A stretch of DNA of 64,000 nucleotides, from NCBI GenBank assembly GCA_022702705.1, contig CM040430.1, positions 14,146,310 to 14,210,309 on the forward strand, written 5' to 3'. Numbering within the stretch: the first letter of the stretch is position 1; the number at the start of each line of letters is the position of its first letter. This document shows, piece after piece, positions 34,975-47,800 of the stretch. The position numbers and the translations under genes are program-made. Origin of the DNA: Papilionanthe hookeriana x Papilionanthe teres (lineage: Eukaryota > Streptophyta > Magnoliopsida > Asparagales > Orchidaceae). The notes under the pieces were generated by a model. It had not been told where the DNA came from and did not search any database. It was given only the letters and a program-made list of their open reading frames with translations.

Positions 34975-35016
34975 GCCTAAGCGCCAACTAGTCGGCGCTT
35001 AGCCGCCAGTGCACAA
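34975..35016 (-). promoter_or_regulatory. Palindromic leader before the coiled-coil ORF, element 2
   Basis: On the + strand GGCGCCTAAGCGCC, a short spacer, then GGCGCTTAGCCGCCAGTGC. The LTR version at about 42289-42330 is GGCGGCTAAGCGCC, spacer, GGCGTTTAGCCGCCAGTGC, almost the same. Lies about 205 bp upstream of ATG 34771. Confidence 0.65.
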
Positions 35017-35202
35017 TTTAGCACAAGTCTGCTAAGTGTCCAAATTCTTATTCTGACTTTTCCAAATCATCAATTAAGGTAAAATAAACTCCACTTAAGT
35101 TTAAAAACTTCAAATTACTACCACTAAAAACATAAAAACAAACCAAACAAAGCAAGCAAAACACACAAAACAAACATAAAGCAAAGCACACCGATAAATA
35201 TG

Positions 35203-35250
35203 CGTTGCCTTCCACAAAGCGCTTGTTTTAACGTCTTCAGCCTGACATAC
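35203..35250 (-). other. Post-polymerase conserved motif
   Basis: On the minus strand it reads GTCAGGCTGAAGACGTTAAA, then an AGCGCTTTGTGGAAGGCAAC-type motif. The equivalent motif lies at 2140-2200 and 52430-52475, always just after the pol stop. Role unknown. Confidence 0.6.
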
Positions 35251-35260
35251 CCAGAAGTCA

Positions 35261-38240
35261 TTATGAGTGACCCAAAATTAAATTCGCATCAGATTTAGAT
35301 TTATTGACTGAAAAATATGGTTTAAGTCTATGTCCGTTAACTTTAAATATTTTTCCAGTCTTAGGATCTTGAATATCTACATCTCCATAAGAATAAACTT
35401 TTATCACAATGAATGGACCCATCCACTTGGACTTAAGTTTTCCAGAAAATATTTTCAATCTAGCATTTTACAGCAAAAATTGTTGTCCTGGTACAAGATT
35501 TTTGGTAAGAATCTTCCAATCATGCCATAACTTCATCTTTTCCTTATAAATTTTAGCACTTTCATAAGATTCATTCCTTATTTCTTCAAGCCATTCAATT
35601 GCAATAATCTATTTTCAGCAGCATCTTTCAAATTATAATTGAACTCTTTAATAGTCAAATATGCTTTATGCTCAAGTTCAAAAGGTAAATGACAAGCTTT
35701 TCCAAAAATCAGCCTATTTGGGGACATTCCTATATATGTTCTATAAGCAGTCCTGTAGGCCCACAAAGCATAATCCAGTTTAATTGACCAATCCTTTCTA
35801 TTTGGATTAACAGTTTTTTCCAATATTCTTTTTATTTCACGATTGGATAATTCAACCAAACCATTTGTCTGCGGATTATAAGCAGTAGCAATGCGATGAT
35901 TTATATGATATTTCTTTGCTAACTTCCCAATAATCGCATTTCTAAAATGACTTCCTCCATCAGTTATGATTACTCTTGGTATTCCAAATCTGCAAAATAT
36001 ATTCTTTTCTAAAAACTTTGCAACAATTTGAGCATCACATTGAGCTAAAGCAATATCTTCAATCCATTTGGAAACATAGTCTACTGCTATAAAAATATAA
36101 ACATTTCCGAAAGATGGTGTAAATGGTCCCATAAAATCTAATCCCCAAATATCAAATATTTCAACTTCCAACATATAATTGAGGGGCATCTCATTTCTTC
36201 TAGAAATATTGCCTACACGCTGACATCTATCACAATTTTTAATATAAACATTCACATCCTTAAAAATTGTAGGCCAATAAAATCCTGATTGTAATATTTT
36301 ATATGCAGTTTTATCACTTCCAAAATTTCCCCCATAATCAGAATCATGACATTTTTGAATAATTTCATAAGTCTCTTCCAAAGGTACACATCTTTGAATT
36401 ATAAGATCCTTTCCTTGTTTATTTAAAAATGGGCCATCCCAAAAGTAAGTCTTAGCATCAAACATAAATTTCTTCTTTTCATGATATGTCAAACCATAGG
36501 GTATAATATTACTAACAATAAAGTTTACTATGTATGCATACCACGGAACACTCCATTCTTTAACAGTGAACAGTTTTTCATCAAGAAAATGTTCATTAAT
36601 TTCTTCAATATCACAGAAATATTTTTCAAGTTCAAGCCTGGACAAATGATCAACAATTTGATTATCAAAACCCTTTCTATCTACTATCTCAAAATCAAAT
36701 TCTTGCAAAAAAAGAATCCATCTTATAAGTCTCGGTTTTGCATCATTTTTCTTCATTAAGTATTTGATAGCAAAATGATCATTATGCACAACACATTTTG
36801 TTCCAATTAAATATGATCGAAATTTATCAAAGGCAAATAATATAGCTAAAACCACTTTCTCAGTAGTGGTATAATTAATTTGAGCTTCATTAAGAGTTTT
36901 ACTAGCATAATAAATTACTTTGAAATTTTTATCATATTTCTGACCCAAAGCAGCACCAACAGCATAATCACTAGAATCACACATTAATTCAAAAGGTTTT
37001 TCCCAATTTGGTGAAATTATTACAGGTGCAGTGATTAATTTTTCTTTTAATGTTTCAAAGGCTTTATGGTAATCATCATCAAAATTAAAAATTGCATCCT
37101 TTTCCAGTAAACGACATAAAGGTTTTGTAATCTTTGAAAATTCTTTGATGTAATGCCTGTAGAATCCAACATGTCCTAAAAAACTTCTAATTCCCCTTAC
37201 ATTGGTTGGGCAAGGTAAATTAGATATAACTTGAATTTTTGCAGGATCTACCTCCAAACCTTTTTCTGAAATCCGATGTCCCAAAACAATTCCTTCTGCT
37301 ACCATAAATTGGCATTTTTCCCAATTAAGGAATAAATTAGTTTCTTCACAGCATTTTAGAACTTTAGATAGATGTTCTACACATGATTCAAAGGAAATTC
37401 CAAACACTGAAAAGTCATCCATAAAATCTTCAATCCCTTTTCAATTAAATAACAAAAAATAGCCATCATACATCTCTGAAATGTAGCAAGGGCATTACAT
37501 AAACCAAAGGGCATTCTTCTAAAAGCAAACGTACCATAAGGACTGGTAAACGTAGTTTTCTCTTGATCCTTAGGAGCAATTTGAATTTGGTAGAAACCAA
37601 TATATCCATCCAGAAAATAAAAGTATTTATGCCCATCCAGTCTATCCAACATTTGATCTAGGAAAGGGAGTGGGAAATGATCTTTCCTTGTGGCAAGGTT
37701 TATTTTATATAATCAATGCATATTCGCCACCCTGTAATTTGTCTTATTGGTATCATTTAATTCTTTTCATTAACAGTCACAGTTACTCCTCCTTTCTTAG
37801 GAACACAGTGAATAGGACTAACCCATGCACTATTTGAAATAGGGTAGATAATTCCAGCATCCAACTACTTTAAAATTTCTTTCTTAACAACGTCTTTCAT
37901 AATAGGATTTAATCTCCTTTGGGGATCAGCCCGCGGTTTGCAATGATCTTCCATAAGAATTCTGTGCATACAAATTGAAGGACTGATTCTTTTAATATCA
38001 ACAATTGTCCATCCCAAGGCTTTCTTGTGCTTCTACAGAATTTCAAGCGAACTCTCTTCTTCTTTTTCAGTTAATTGAGAGGAAATTATAACAGGCAAGG
38101 TTGAGGATTCACCTAGAAAAACATACTTCAAATGATTAGGAAGCATTTTAACTCAAGTTCAGGAGGTTTTTCAATTGATGGACCATAAGATTTATCTTTT
38201 TCAGTCATATCCAACAATTCAAAACTTTCATGAACATACT
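35261..38240 (-). pseudogene. pol of element 2: RT, RNase H, integrase
   Basis: Read in several frames. RT begins near 38000 (PKKGG motif) and continues in 37652-37377 (LDGYIGFYQIQIAPKDQEKT, MPFGLCNA). A frameshift precedes the 614-residue ORF 37422-35578. In that ORF: RT catalytic MDDFS at residues 1-5; RNase H acids D149, E188, D215; integrase zinc-binding H359, C397, C400, with Asn366 in place of the usual second His; DD35E core D429, D488, E524 with 35 residues between the last two. The C-terminal segment follows at 35458-35261 (MGPFIVIKVY, FKVNGHRLKPYF). A frameshift separates the last two parts. It would copy RNA to DNA and integrate it, but the breaks rule out a working enzyme. Confidence 0.88.
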
Positions 38241-39014
38241 TTAAATCTTCTTCTTGAAAATCTTCGAATCAAATAACTCCTCTTCTTGCTTATATTCAAA
38301 TTCTTCTCTTTCAGCTTTCTCTTCATAAGTTGATTTGAAATGACATTCACTCAAATATTCGATAACATCCATCCTAAAACACTCATCTTCTTTACCTCTT
38401 GCAGGATATTTCATAGATTTTGAAATATTAAAAGTAATAGTCTGATCATTAACCCTCATCGTTAATTCCCCTTTTTGCATATCTATCATGGCTCTGCCTG
38501 TAGCTAGAAAAGGTCTCCCAAAAATTATGGGTATCTCTTTATCTTCCTCCATATCTAACACAATGAAATCCACAGGAAAAATAAATTGATCCACTTTTAC
38601 CAAAACATCTTCTATAACTCCTTTAGGATATGTGATCGAACGATCTGCTAATTGTAGAGTTACATTAGTTGGGGTTGTTTCTCATAGTCTCAGTCTTTTG
38701 AATATTGATAGAGGCATAAGGTTAATGCTTGCACTCAAATCACATAAAGCTTTTCCACATAATCTTTCACCGATTGCACATGGAATTGTGAAACTACCAG
38801 GATCTTTAAGTTTTTCAGGAAGTTTTTTCTGAATTATCGCACTGCACTCCTCACTAAGTGCAACAGTCTCATTTTCTTCAAACTTCCGCTTTTTATTAAG
38901 AATATCCTTCATAAATTTCACATAGCTTGGCATTTGTTCTGGGGCTTCAGCAAATGGAATATTGATGGTAAGCTTCTTTAATATCTCCAAGAATTTTGAA
39001 AATTGCTTATCCAA
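38241..39014 (-). pseudogene. Aspartic protease region of element 2
   Basis: The retropepsin motif appears as ALCDLSASINLMP: the catalytic Asp is kept but the Gly of D-(T/L)-G-A is Ser. The equivalent in element 3 is the canonical CDLGAS. A frameshift near 38603-38682 breaks the domain. The later part has FIVLDMEEDKEIPIIFGRPF (second conserved strand). N-terminal to it is a basic linker with KFMKDILNKKRKFE. Confidence 0.8.
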
Positions 39015-39058
39015 CTTTTGTTGACGAAGTCTCTGAGGAAATGGAGGTGGTGGTTTTT

Positions 39059-40580
39059 CTAAATCAACCTAGGTGGAGAAATAGGTCTTTCAAAACCTTT
39101 TGGAGCGTCCTCTTTAGGTCTTTGAATCTCTTCTTTCTCTACTTCAGTTTCTTTTTGAACTCTACCTTCCAATTCTTTTCCACTTCTCGGTTGAATTGCT
39201 TTCACTTGTTCTTTATTCTTTTCTCTTGGATTCAATTCAATATTACTTGGAAGCATTCCTTGGGATCTATTACTTAAGTCATTTGCAATTTGTCCCAATT
39301 GATTTTCAATATTTCTGATGGTTGCTCCTTGAATTTGTAATTGATTTCCCATATGTGATACTACTTCTTCCATAAACAACTTTTTCTCCTTATTTTCTAA
39401 AGCATTGTTATAACCTGAAGGATAAGTTAATCTATTATTATTATTACCTTGGTTGTTCCAATTCCCCAATGGGTTTACTTGGGTGTTCCCCCATTGTTGA
39501 TTAACACGACCACGATTATTGTTATTCCAGTTAAAATTTCGATAATTCTTCCAACCCGGGTTATAATAATTGGAATATGGGTTATTAGGTTTGATTATAG
39601 CATTCACAGTTTCTGGTGAATAATAAGAATCAACCATTTGGCCTAATGAATTTTCTTCAATCATGAGAATTGACTGAGAAAAATTCATCCCAAATTGGTC
39701 TATCTTCCTTGATACAACAGTAACTTGATTTGCTAACATTGTAAAAGCATCATTTTCATAAACACTGGCTACCTTTTTAAGATTTAACCTTTCGGAAGGC
39801 CATTGAAAATTATTAGTTGTCATTTCTTCAATTAAAGCATAAGCATCAGAAAATGGTTTAGACATTAATGATCCACCAGCAGCAACATTGATGGTTGATC
39901 TAAGAGATCCAACTAATCCATTATAAAAAGTTTGTATTATTAACCAATCTGGTATCGCATGATGTGAACATTTCCTGAGAAGATCTTTAAATCTTTCTCA
40001 TGCTTCATATATTAATTCTCCTTCAAACTGACAAAAAGATGTTATATCATTTCTCAACTTAGCAGTCTTAGATGGTGGAAAATATTTAGCAAGAAATTTT
40101 GGTGACGATTCACCCCAAGTTCTAATTGATCCAGGTGCTAACGAATGTAACCACATTTTAGCTTTATCCCTTAGTGAGAAAGAAAAAAGTCTAAGTCTAA
40201 TAGCATCATCCGAAACACCATCATATTTAAAAGTAGCACACAACTCTAGAAAATTAGCAAGGTGCAAATTAGGATCTTCAGTTGTTGCTCCCCTAAACTG
40301 ATTATTTGACACCATTTGGATAATAGCAGGTTTAAGCTCAAAAGAATTAGTAGCTACAGCAGGGTTTTGAATACTACCACAAAGTTCATCTACTGTAGGG
40401 TTAACATAATCCCTTAAAGGTCTTAATTCTTGATGGATTCCAACATTTTGATTTTGATGATTTTCCATTTCTTGAATATTTTTTTCTTTTTCTGTATTTT
40501 TAATTTTTTTTGATTTTTTTTATAGTTCTTTCTAATTCAGAATCGTAAGGCACAAGTCCTTCAGAACCTGAACTACGCAT
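39059..40580 (-). pseudogene. gag of element 2
   Basis: The conserved Athila start peptide PYDSELERT reads from ATG 40580, followed by a frame break in an A-rich run. The main frame runs from ATG 40468 with the retrotransposon gag domain (RLRLFSFSLRDKAKMWLHSL, TWGESSPKFLAKYFPPSKT). A single TGA at 39998, in place of Trp in the E-A-W-E-R-F context seen in element 3, divides it. The rest (39865-39059) has an Asn/Trp-rich NPYSNYYNPGWKNYRNFNW segment typical of Athila gags, and a charged C-terminus. No CCHC zinc knuckle is seen. Confidence 0.85.
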
Positions 40581-40682
40581 ACAATAATAAAACAAAACAA
40601 AATACAACACACTAACAAAAAACAAAGAAAAGTAAAAATTTATAATTTCTTAATTCTCTTTAAAATGCAATTTAAATTAATG

Positions 40683-40700
40683 TCCCCGGCAACGACACAA
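40683..40700 (-). promoter_or_regulatory. Primer-binding site of element 2
   Basis: Minus-strand TTGTGTCGTTGCCGGGGA, three differences from the tRNA-Asp complement, six bases from the LTR edge at 40707. Confidence 0.8.
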
Positions 40701-40706
40701 AAAACT

Positions 40707-42507
40707 TGATCCCGATAGATATAAGTGCAACGGATGCCAGAAACTTGGTTCCGCTGGATAAATGCGCTGATGATTTAAGATATGAAAGTAATGATTTTAT
40801 AATATGGGATACTATGCAAGTATACGTATCGTTTATCAAGTAATATAGGACTTTCTGATTAAGCCCTGAGATATCGAACCCACAGGGAAAATGTAAAATC
40901 TTTAAAGAAATTAGAGAAATTATCTTTTTACTTTCATTAATTTTTTTCGAAAAAGTATGTCTTGATTTTGAAAAGTTTTGAAGGTTGATATATCTTTTGA
41001 AATTTTCTTAATAAAAAATGCAAAGCAAGAAATTAAAATTACAATAACTAATAACATTGGATGTAAAATACTATTAACTAGAATATCTTTTTCTTTCCTT
41101 TCATGAAGTAGTAATAATTCTTAAAGTATTGTTGTGGAAGTATTGAAATTTTTGTTGTGACAGATAGAAAAAAATGTATTATTTACCCTTACTTGGTTCT
41201 ATAAAGAACATAGGTTAATTTGAAATTTATATTATTTTGAACATGGTTAGGCAAGTAGATACCAGTCTCTCAGTCTAGAGTTCCCTCGATTCCCACCACC
41301 TGGGGGCTAACTTCTCATAACAAAACTCAAAACTTCAAACCAAATTATGGGGTTTTAGCCTGTCACTCTCCTCTAATTTTACTCCCTTTTATAAAAATGT
41401 CTTCTAATTTTACATTCAATTATATGGACTACAGTTCTCACCCATATAATTTCATGTGATTCTTACTAACTTTTATGAGACAATACCGCATTGGATCTTA
41501 CATAATCTCAAGAAATTTTACAACTTAACAGGCCAAATTAAGAGGTAAAAAAAGTTTTTAGAATCAATCTTCACAACTTCTTCCAACTTTTAAACACTTA
41601 TACTTTCCACAACAATTCTCTTTAAATTAATTACTTCTCCATTTAAGAAAGAAAAAGATAAAGTAAACTACTTAGAATGCATTGAGAAAATATAAAAACA
41701 CATTGATTGAAAATTTAAAATAATGATAAGAAAAAAAATAAACGAAAACAAGTATTAATAAACTAAATAAAAGTAAACACTTATCTAAAAATCCTCTCCA
41801 TAAGACTAAGGAAGTTCCTCTAAAACTTTGACTCTTCGCTAACTACTTCTCAGAGCAAGTCTCCCAACTCAGTTGACTCAGAATACAGACTTCAGACTTC
41901 AATAAAAACTAATCTAAAAGATAGAAAAGAAGTGGGAAGAAGAATACTTCACTCCAACCATTTTCTCCTTTCTACTCTCTACTCCTACTCTAAATAAAAA
42001 CATTTAAAATGCAGTGGAAGAACAATGGAAGTACTCTTCAAAATGCAGTGGAAGAGTCTCCTCAAATTGCCTCCTCTAAATCTTTCCTAAGACTCTCTTT
42101 AAATAGTAAACCAAAAGGTGCCTTGGTGTCTCTTCAAAATGTGTCCAGATTCGATGTATCTACCAAGGAACACACCCCTTCATTCAAACTTGCCGCCCAA
42201 AGGAAGTTATGGATGTTACCACCAAGAGTTGCATCCCATCCCCTTTGAAATTAGTGCCAAATCAATTTGAATCTCGATTTTTAACTGTGGCGGCTAAGCG
42301 CCAGCCTAGCGGCGTTTAGCCGCCAGTGCCAAATTTTTTATTTTTCATTTTTTTGCTCCAAATTTGATCCAATTTTGCTCCTTTCATCATGACCATCCAT
42401 TTTCATCATACTTGCAAGAAAAACACAAAATACCTTCCATTAAAGTGTAATATCATTAAAAATAGGTATACAAATGTGCATAAAAATACTATATATTTTA
42501 GGTGTAT
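40707..42507 (-). repeat. 5' LTR of element 2
   Basis: About 1.8 kb. Minus-strand 3' end is ...TCGGGATCA; the 5' end is truncated by about two bases relative to the left copy. Contains AAGTATACGTATCG ... CAAGTAATATAGGACTT (about 40815-40855) and the palindromic cluster at 42289-42330. The ORF at 42009-42248 lies wholly inside the LTR and is not a gene. Confidence 0.88.
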
Positions 42508-44850
42508 AGCCAAACCAAACCTTTAATGATAAAACATATGGACCTTATGGCTAACCCAGCCATAACAAGGTTGGATGAGTCACATTGGACACCCTTGGAC
42601 TAGAATTGGTCAACCTGGGTCAACCCTAGTCAACGTTAACCAAATTTGGTCAAAATACCTCATTTTAAACCAAAATTGATAAAATTGATTAAATAATTAA
42701 TTTCAAAAATTATTTTAATCAATTTATTAGTTAACATTATAATTTACATAATTTTTAATTAATTACATAATTAATTAAAAATGAAATTATGATTAAGTAA
42801 GCCATGAAATGGAAATGTGACATCACACACGACATAATAAATTGCTTTTAATCTTAAAACCCAACAATGACATAATTAATGACATCATATGGGTTATACA
42901 TGGCCCATAAGACACTTTACCCATAAGTTAAAACATTGAATGACCCATGATATATCATTTAACCATGGTTAAAACCCCCATTATGAAATCATCGTGAATG
43001 AATAATGGGGTTTCACTCCCTCATTAATTCATGGAGAAATATTTAATGAATAATCAAGCACCTCTTCCCCAACCCAATGGAGAAAGACCAAATCATGAAG
43101 TTAAGCCTTCACTAGGGTTAAAGTCATCATGAGCAAAAAACAAACAATTGGGTAAGGAAAATGCGTGTCATTCTCCTCTTAACCTACTTGTTGATTCACC
43201 TCCTCCCATGAAGAGAGGTGGCCGACCAACATATGTGACACCACAACCATGCTATAGATCATCCAATGGGAGAGGAACATGGCTTAAACCAACCTTCAAC
43301 GATGGCTAAATATAATCACGACCAAGCCATGTAAAGGATGAATAAGTGGCTTATGTGTCATGCACTCTTCAAGCTCATTAAATGATACATAGATCTCATA
43401 TAGGGGAGGTAATTCCAGCAAAGTTTTCCACGCCTTATCCACCTCCTAGACCTTCCAATGGAGGGAAGCCAAGACTTAACTCATCCTTTACCATGGATGG
43501 ACCTCACATGGATTAACCTTGAGAAATCAAGCATGCTTATCCCTCAGCTGAAACTCAATCCACAAGAGTTAACACCTCCCTCAAGTGAAGCCCAAGCTTA
43601 GCCATAGCCTCCCAAGGCTATAAATAAGCCAAACTCGAGAGCACCAAGAGATGGACCAATAAAATAGGAGACACACATACACTGCCAAATTCTCTTAACT
43701 TTGAACATCAAAGTTTCTCCCCATACCCTAAGCAATTGATCCCCCATTAAATTAGCTCATAAGACTTACTGATTTGCCCTAATTTCCTTACCTGAAACCA
43801 GGACAAAATCCAAGCCTGAAATGAAACTCTTCAAAACCTTAAATTAATAATTCCAGAAGCTTTCTAGAACCCTATGAAGATGAGCCCAACCGAAATTGGC
43901 CATCCTTATAGGTTTTAACCTACTAATCCACATCTTCCTCTCAAGCCAACACACCTCAAGGTCAAACTAATACCTAGGCTCGATTTAAATCCAAATTGAG
44001 TTAGGGTTAAGCTTTCTAAGGTCGAGATGATGCTCCAGAGCCATTCAATTTAAGCTTACATCGATTAAGGCCAAGGTATGGTTTATCTAGCATTAATGGA
44101 GTTCGTGTTTGACACATTGTGAAAAGAACATATTCAAAATCTTAACATCACCGTATGGTTGGGTTCGTCGTCTCCAGATTAAGCTTTAGAAACAAATTCC
44201 ATTCAATTCCATCAAGAATTAAGTGAGAAATTGTCCCTAGATCATGGAAGGTCTGCGGGATCAGAGGAGACGCGGGAGATGAACCGATGCTGTCTGTTTT
44301 TATGTTTTAAAAACGGACGGCTGAGATTAACCCTCATCTGATCCACTGTTTGGAGCACCGCCTTTAGGGATTTTATGTTTAGTTAAGGACACGCGATGCC
44401 TTTAGGGATTTTATGTTTAGTTAAGGGTTTTATTAAATGCTCATTAACCTTAAACTAATCAAAAATCTATATCTTGACACACAAAAATCATAAAAATATG
44501 ACAAAAATACCCCTGAACTTAGGGCAGAGAGGACAACAATGTGGAATTGAAAAATTGAATTTAGGAGTTGTATTTTATTTTTAATCAAGTAAATGCTCTC
44601 TTGAGTATTTTAATTATTAAAAGTTATTTATAAGTGAAAAAAATATGAAAATTTTAGGGAATAACCTTTAAGCCATTAGACACATCTCCTGATTTTTCTA
44701 AGGCTAGGAAAATTCTCTAGCATAGGATTTCTTAATTTTCATGAAATTTTGTAATTATTTATAATAATAATTATAAAATTAAAAATTAAGAAAATAAAAT
44801 TTTGAAATTGGATAAATGACTTAGGGAGACAGACACAAAACCCTAAAATG
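42508..44850 (+). other. LTR-like non-coding region with TATA box
   Basis: No ORF. TATAAATA at 43619-43626 in a GGCTATAAATAAGCC context, followed by a probable transcript start region, looks like a plant LTR promoter on the + strand. A 29 bp direct repeat with GCCTTTAGGGATTTTATG lies at about 44360-44427. GGTCAACC/GTCAACG motifs near 42610-42650 recall the left flank of element 2, so element 2 may have inserted in this sequence. Borders unknown. Confidence 0.35.
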
Positions 44851-44879
44851 ACAAGACTTGACCTTTTAAAATTTTAAAA

Positions 44880-47800
44880 TGACACTTTAAGTTAGGGTTA
44901 AAATTTATTAATTACAAATTAATATTTTAAAAACCTAAAATCCTTCTCCTCATCATATCTAGCCCATTTCACAATGAAATAGGCCAATGTTAAGTCTAAC
45001 TCCAAATAGACTCAAGACAAACCCCTAATTAGGTCTAAGACATCATTAGGCTTAATTAAACATCATTAAAACTTAACAACATTAGGTTTAATATAAATCA
45101 AACCCTAACTAGATTTAATACATCAATTAGACCTAATTAAACAAAGTTAGCCTTAATCACATTAGTTTTAACTTAATAAACCCTAATCAGGTTTAATACA
45201 TCAATTATACCTAATTAAAACAAGTTAGACCTTAATCACATTAGGTTTAACTTAATAAACCCTAATTAGGTTTGACCCATATTAAACCTAATTAATCAAC
45301 TTAAACCTTACTTACATTAGGTTTAAGTAACCATTAAACCCTAATTAGGTTTAACCCATATTAACCTAATTAATCAACTTAAACCTTACTTACATTAGGT
45401 TTAGGTAACCATTAAACCCTAATTAAGTTTAATCCATATGGGCTAAACCTAATTAATCAACTTAAACCTAACATACACTAGGTTTAAGTAACCATTAAAC
45501 CCTAATTAAGTTTAACCCATATTAAACCTAATTAATCAACTTAACCTTTACTTACATTAGGGTTAAGTAACTATTAAACCATAATTAGGTTTAAACCATA
45601 TTAAACTTAATCAATCAACTTAAACCTTACTTACATTAGGATTAAGTAAACATTAAACCCTAATTAGGTTTAACCCATATTAAACCTAATTAACCAACTT
45701 AAACCTTACTTGCATTAGGCTAAGTAACTATTAAACCATAATTAGTTTTAACCCATATTAAACCTAATTAATCAATTTAAACCTTACATTAGGTTTAAGT
45801 AATTATTAAACCATAATTAGGTTTAACGCATATTAAACCTAATTAATTAACTTAAACCTTACTTACATTAGGTTTAAGAAATCATTAAACCCTAATTAGG
45901 TTTAACCCATATTAAACCTAATTAATCAACTTAAACCTTACTTACATTAGGTTTAAGTAATCATTAAACCCTAATTAGGTTTAACACATATTAAACCTAA
46001 TTAATAAACTTAACCTTACTTACATTAGGATTAAGTAATCATTAAACCCTAATTAGGTCTAACCCATTAGATCTATTTAAATCATTAAGCCTTAACTAAC
46101 TAAGGTTTAATTATGTCTAAACCCTAATTAGGTCTATCCCATTAGACCTAATTAAATCATTAAACCTTAACGAACTAAGGCTTAATCATACCTAAACCCT
46201 AAATTAGGTCTAAACCATTAGACTTAATTAAATCATTAAATGTTAATTAACTAAGGTTTAATCATACCTAAACCCTAATTAGGTCTAACCCATTAGACCT
46301 AATTAAATCATTAAACCTTAACTAACTAAGGTTTAATAATACCTAAACACTATTTAGGTCTAACCCATTAGACCTTATTAAATCATTAAACCTTAACTAA
46401 ATAAGGTTTAATCATAACTAAACCCTAAATTAGGTCTAACCCATTAGACCTAATAAAATCATTAAACCTTAACTAACTAAGGTTTAATCATAACTAAGTT
46501 ATAATTAAGTCTAGCTTATTAAACTTGGTTAAGTCAACTAAACTTAAGTTAAACCCATATTGTACTAAAGTCAAACCTAAACCATAGGTTCAACCTAACT
46601 TAAACTTAAGTCAAAACTAAACCTCTGATTCAACCTAACTTGAATCTAAGTCAAATCCTAACTCAATATAAACCTTAGGTTCAACCTAAACTGATCCTAA
46701 ATCAACATAAACCTTAGGTTCAACCCAAACTGAACCTAACTCAACATAAACCTTAGGTTCAACCCAAATTGAACCTAACTAAACATAAATCTTAGGTTCA
46801 ACCCAAACTCTACCTGACCTAACACAAACTTTAGGTTCAACTCATATTGAACCTAACCCAACCAAAACCTAACTTGAGTTTAACCTAACTTGAACCCAAG
46901 TTAATCCGAACATTAGGTTCAACCCATATTGAACCTAACTCAACCAAAATTTAACTTGAGTTCAGCCTAACTTGAACCCAAGTTAACACAAACATTAGGT
47001 TCAACCCATATTTAACCTAACTCAACCAAAATTTAACTTGAGTTTAACCTAACTTGAACCTAAGTTAACTCAAATTTTAGGTTCAACATACATTGAACCT
47101 AAATCAAACCTATAACATAGGTTTAACCTAACTTGAACCCAAGTTAACCAATTTTAGGTTCAACCTACATAAAACTTATAATTTAAGTCCAACCTAAATC
47201 CAAGTTGACCAAAACTTTAGATTCAACCCAAATTGAATCTAACTCAAAGATAAACTTTAGGTTCAACCCAAATTGAACATATGTCCACCTAAACCTTAGG
47301 TTCAACCTAAATTGAAGCTAAGTCAACCTAAATCAACTTAAACCTTAAGTTCAACAAAATGAACTCAAGTCAATTTAAAATTCTTTAGGTTCAGTACATT
47401 GAACCCAAATAAAATCTTACCCTTAATTAGGTCTAACCCTAATTAAACCTATTTAATTTCCTTAAGCCTTACTTAAACCGTGATTAGATCTAACCCTAAT
47501 TAGACCTACTTAATCACATTAAGCCTTACTCACATTAGGCTTAAGATAATTAAACCATAATTAGGTCTAAAACCTAATTAGATCTAATTGACTTCTATTA
47601 AGCCTTAACTACACTAGGCTTAAGATAAATAAACCCCAATTAGGTCTAACCCTAATTAGACCTAATTAACCATATTAAGCTTTACTTACATTAGGCTTAA
47701 TTCAACATAAACCTTAATTAGGTCTAACTCAATTTAGACCTAATAAAGCTAATTAAACCTTACCCATGTTAGGTTTAATTAAACTTTAATTCAAATCAAA

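Larger units (their letters stand above)
30486..42507 (-). mobile_element. Near full-length Athila-like retrotransposon (element 2)
   Basis: Minus-strand element, about 12 kb. From right to left: 5' LTR, tRNA-Asp type PBS, gag, protease, RT/RNase H/integrase, post-pol motif, palindromic leader, coiled-coil ORF, second palindromic leader, env-like ORF, polypurine tract, 3' LTR. The 3' LTR keeps only its first 357 bp, and the flank at 30485 is unrelated, so that end was lost by recombination or deletion. The 5' LTR lacks its terminal CA equivalent. Stops and frameshifts in every ORF make it inactive. Gene order, PBS and extra ORFs place it with Athila-like Ty3/gypsy elements. Confidence 0.9.

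Noticed and set aside
42009..42248. 79-codon ORF at the right end of element 2
   Set aside because: Lies wholly inside the LTR, with no conserved counterpart in the left LTR.
45000..46500. Interstitial telomere
   Set aside because: AAACCCTAA occurs once per 74-79 bp unit and never as tandem heptamers.
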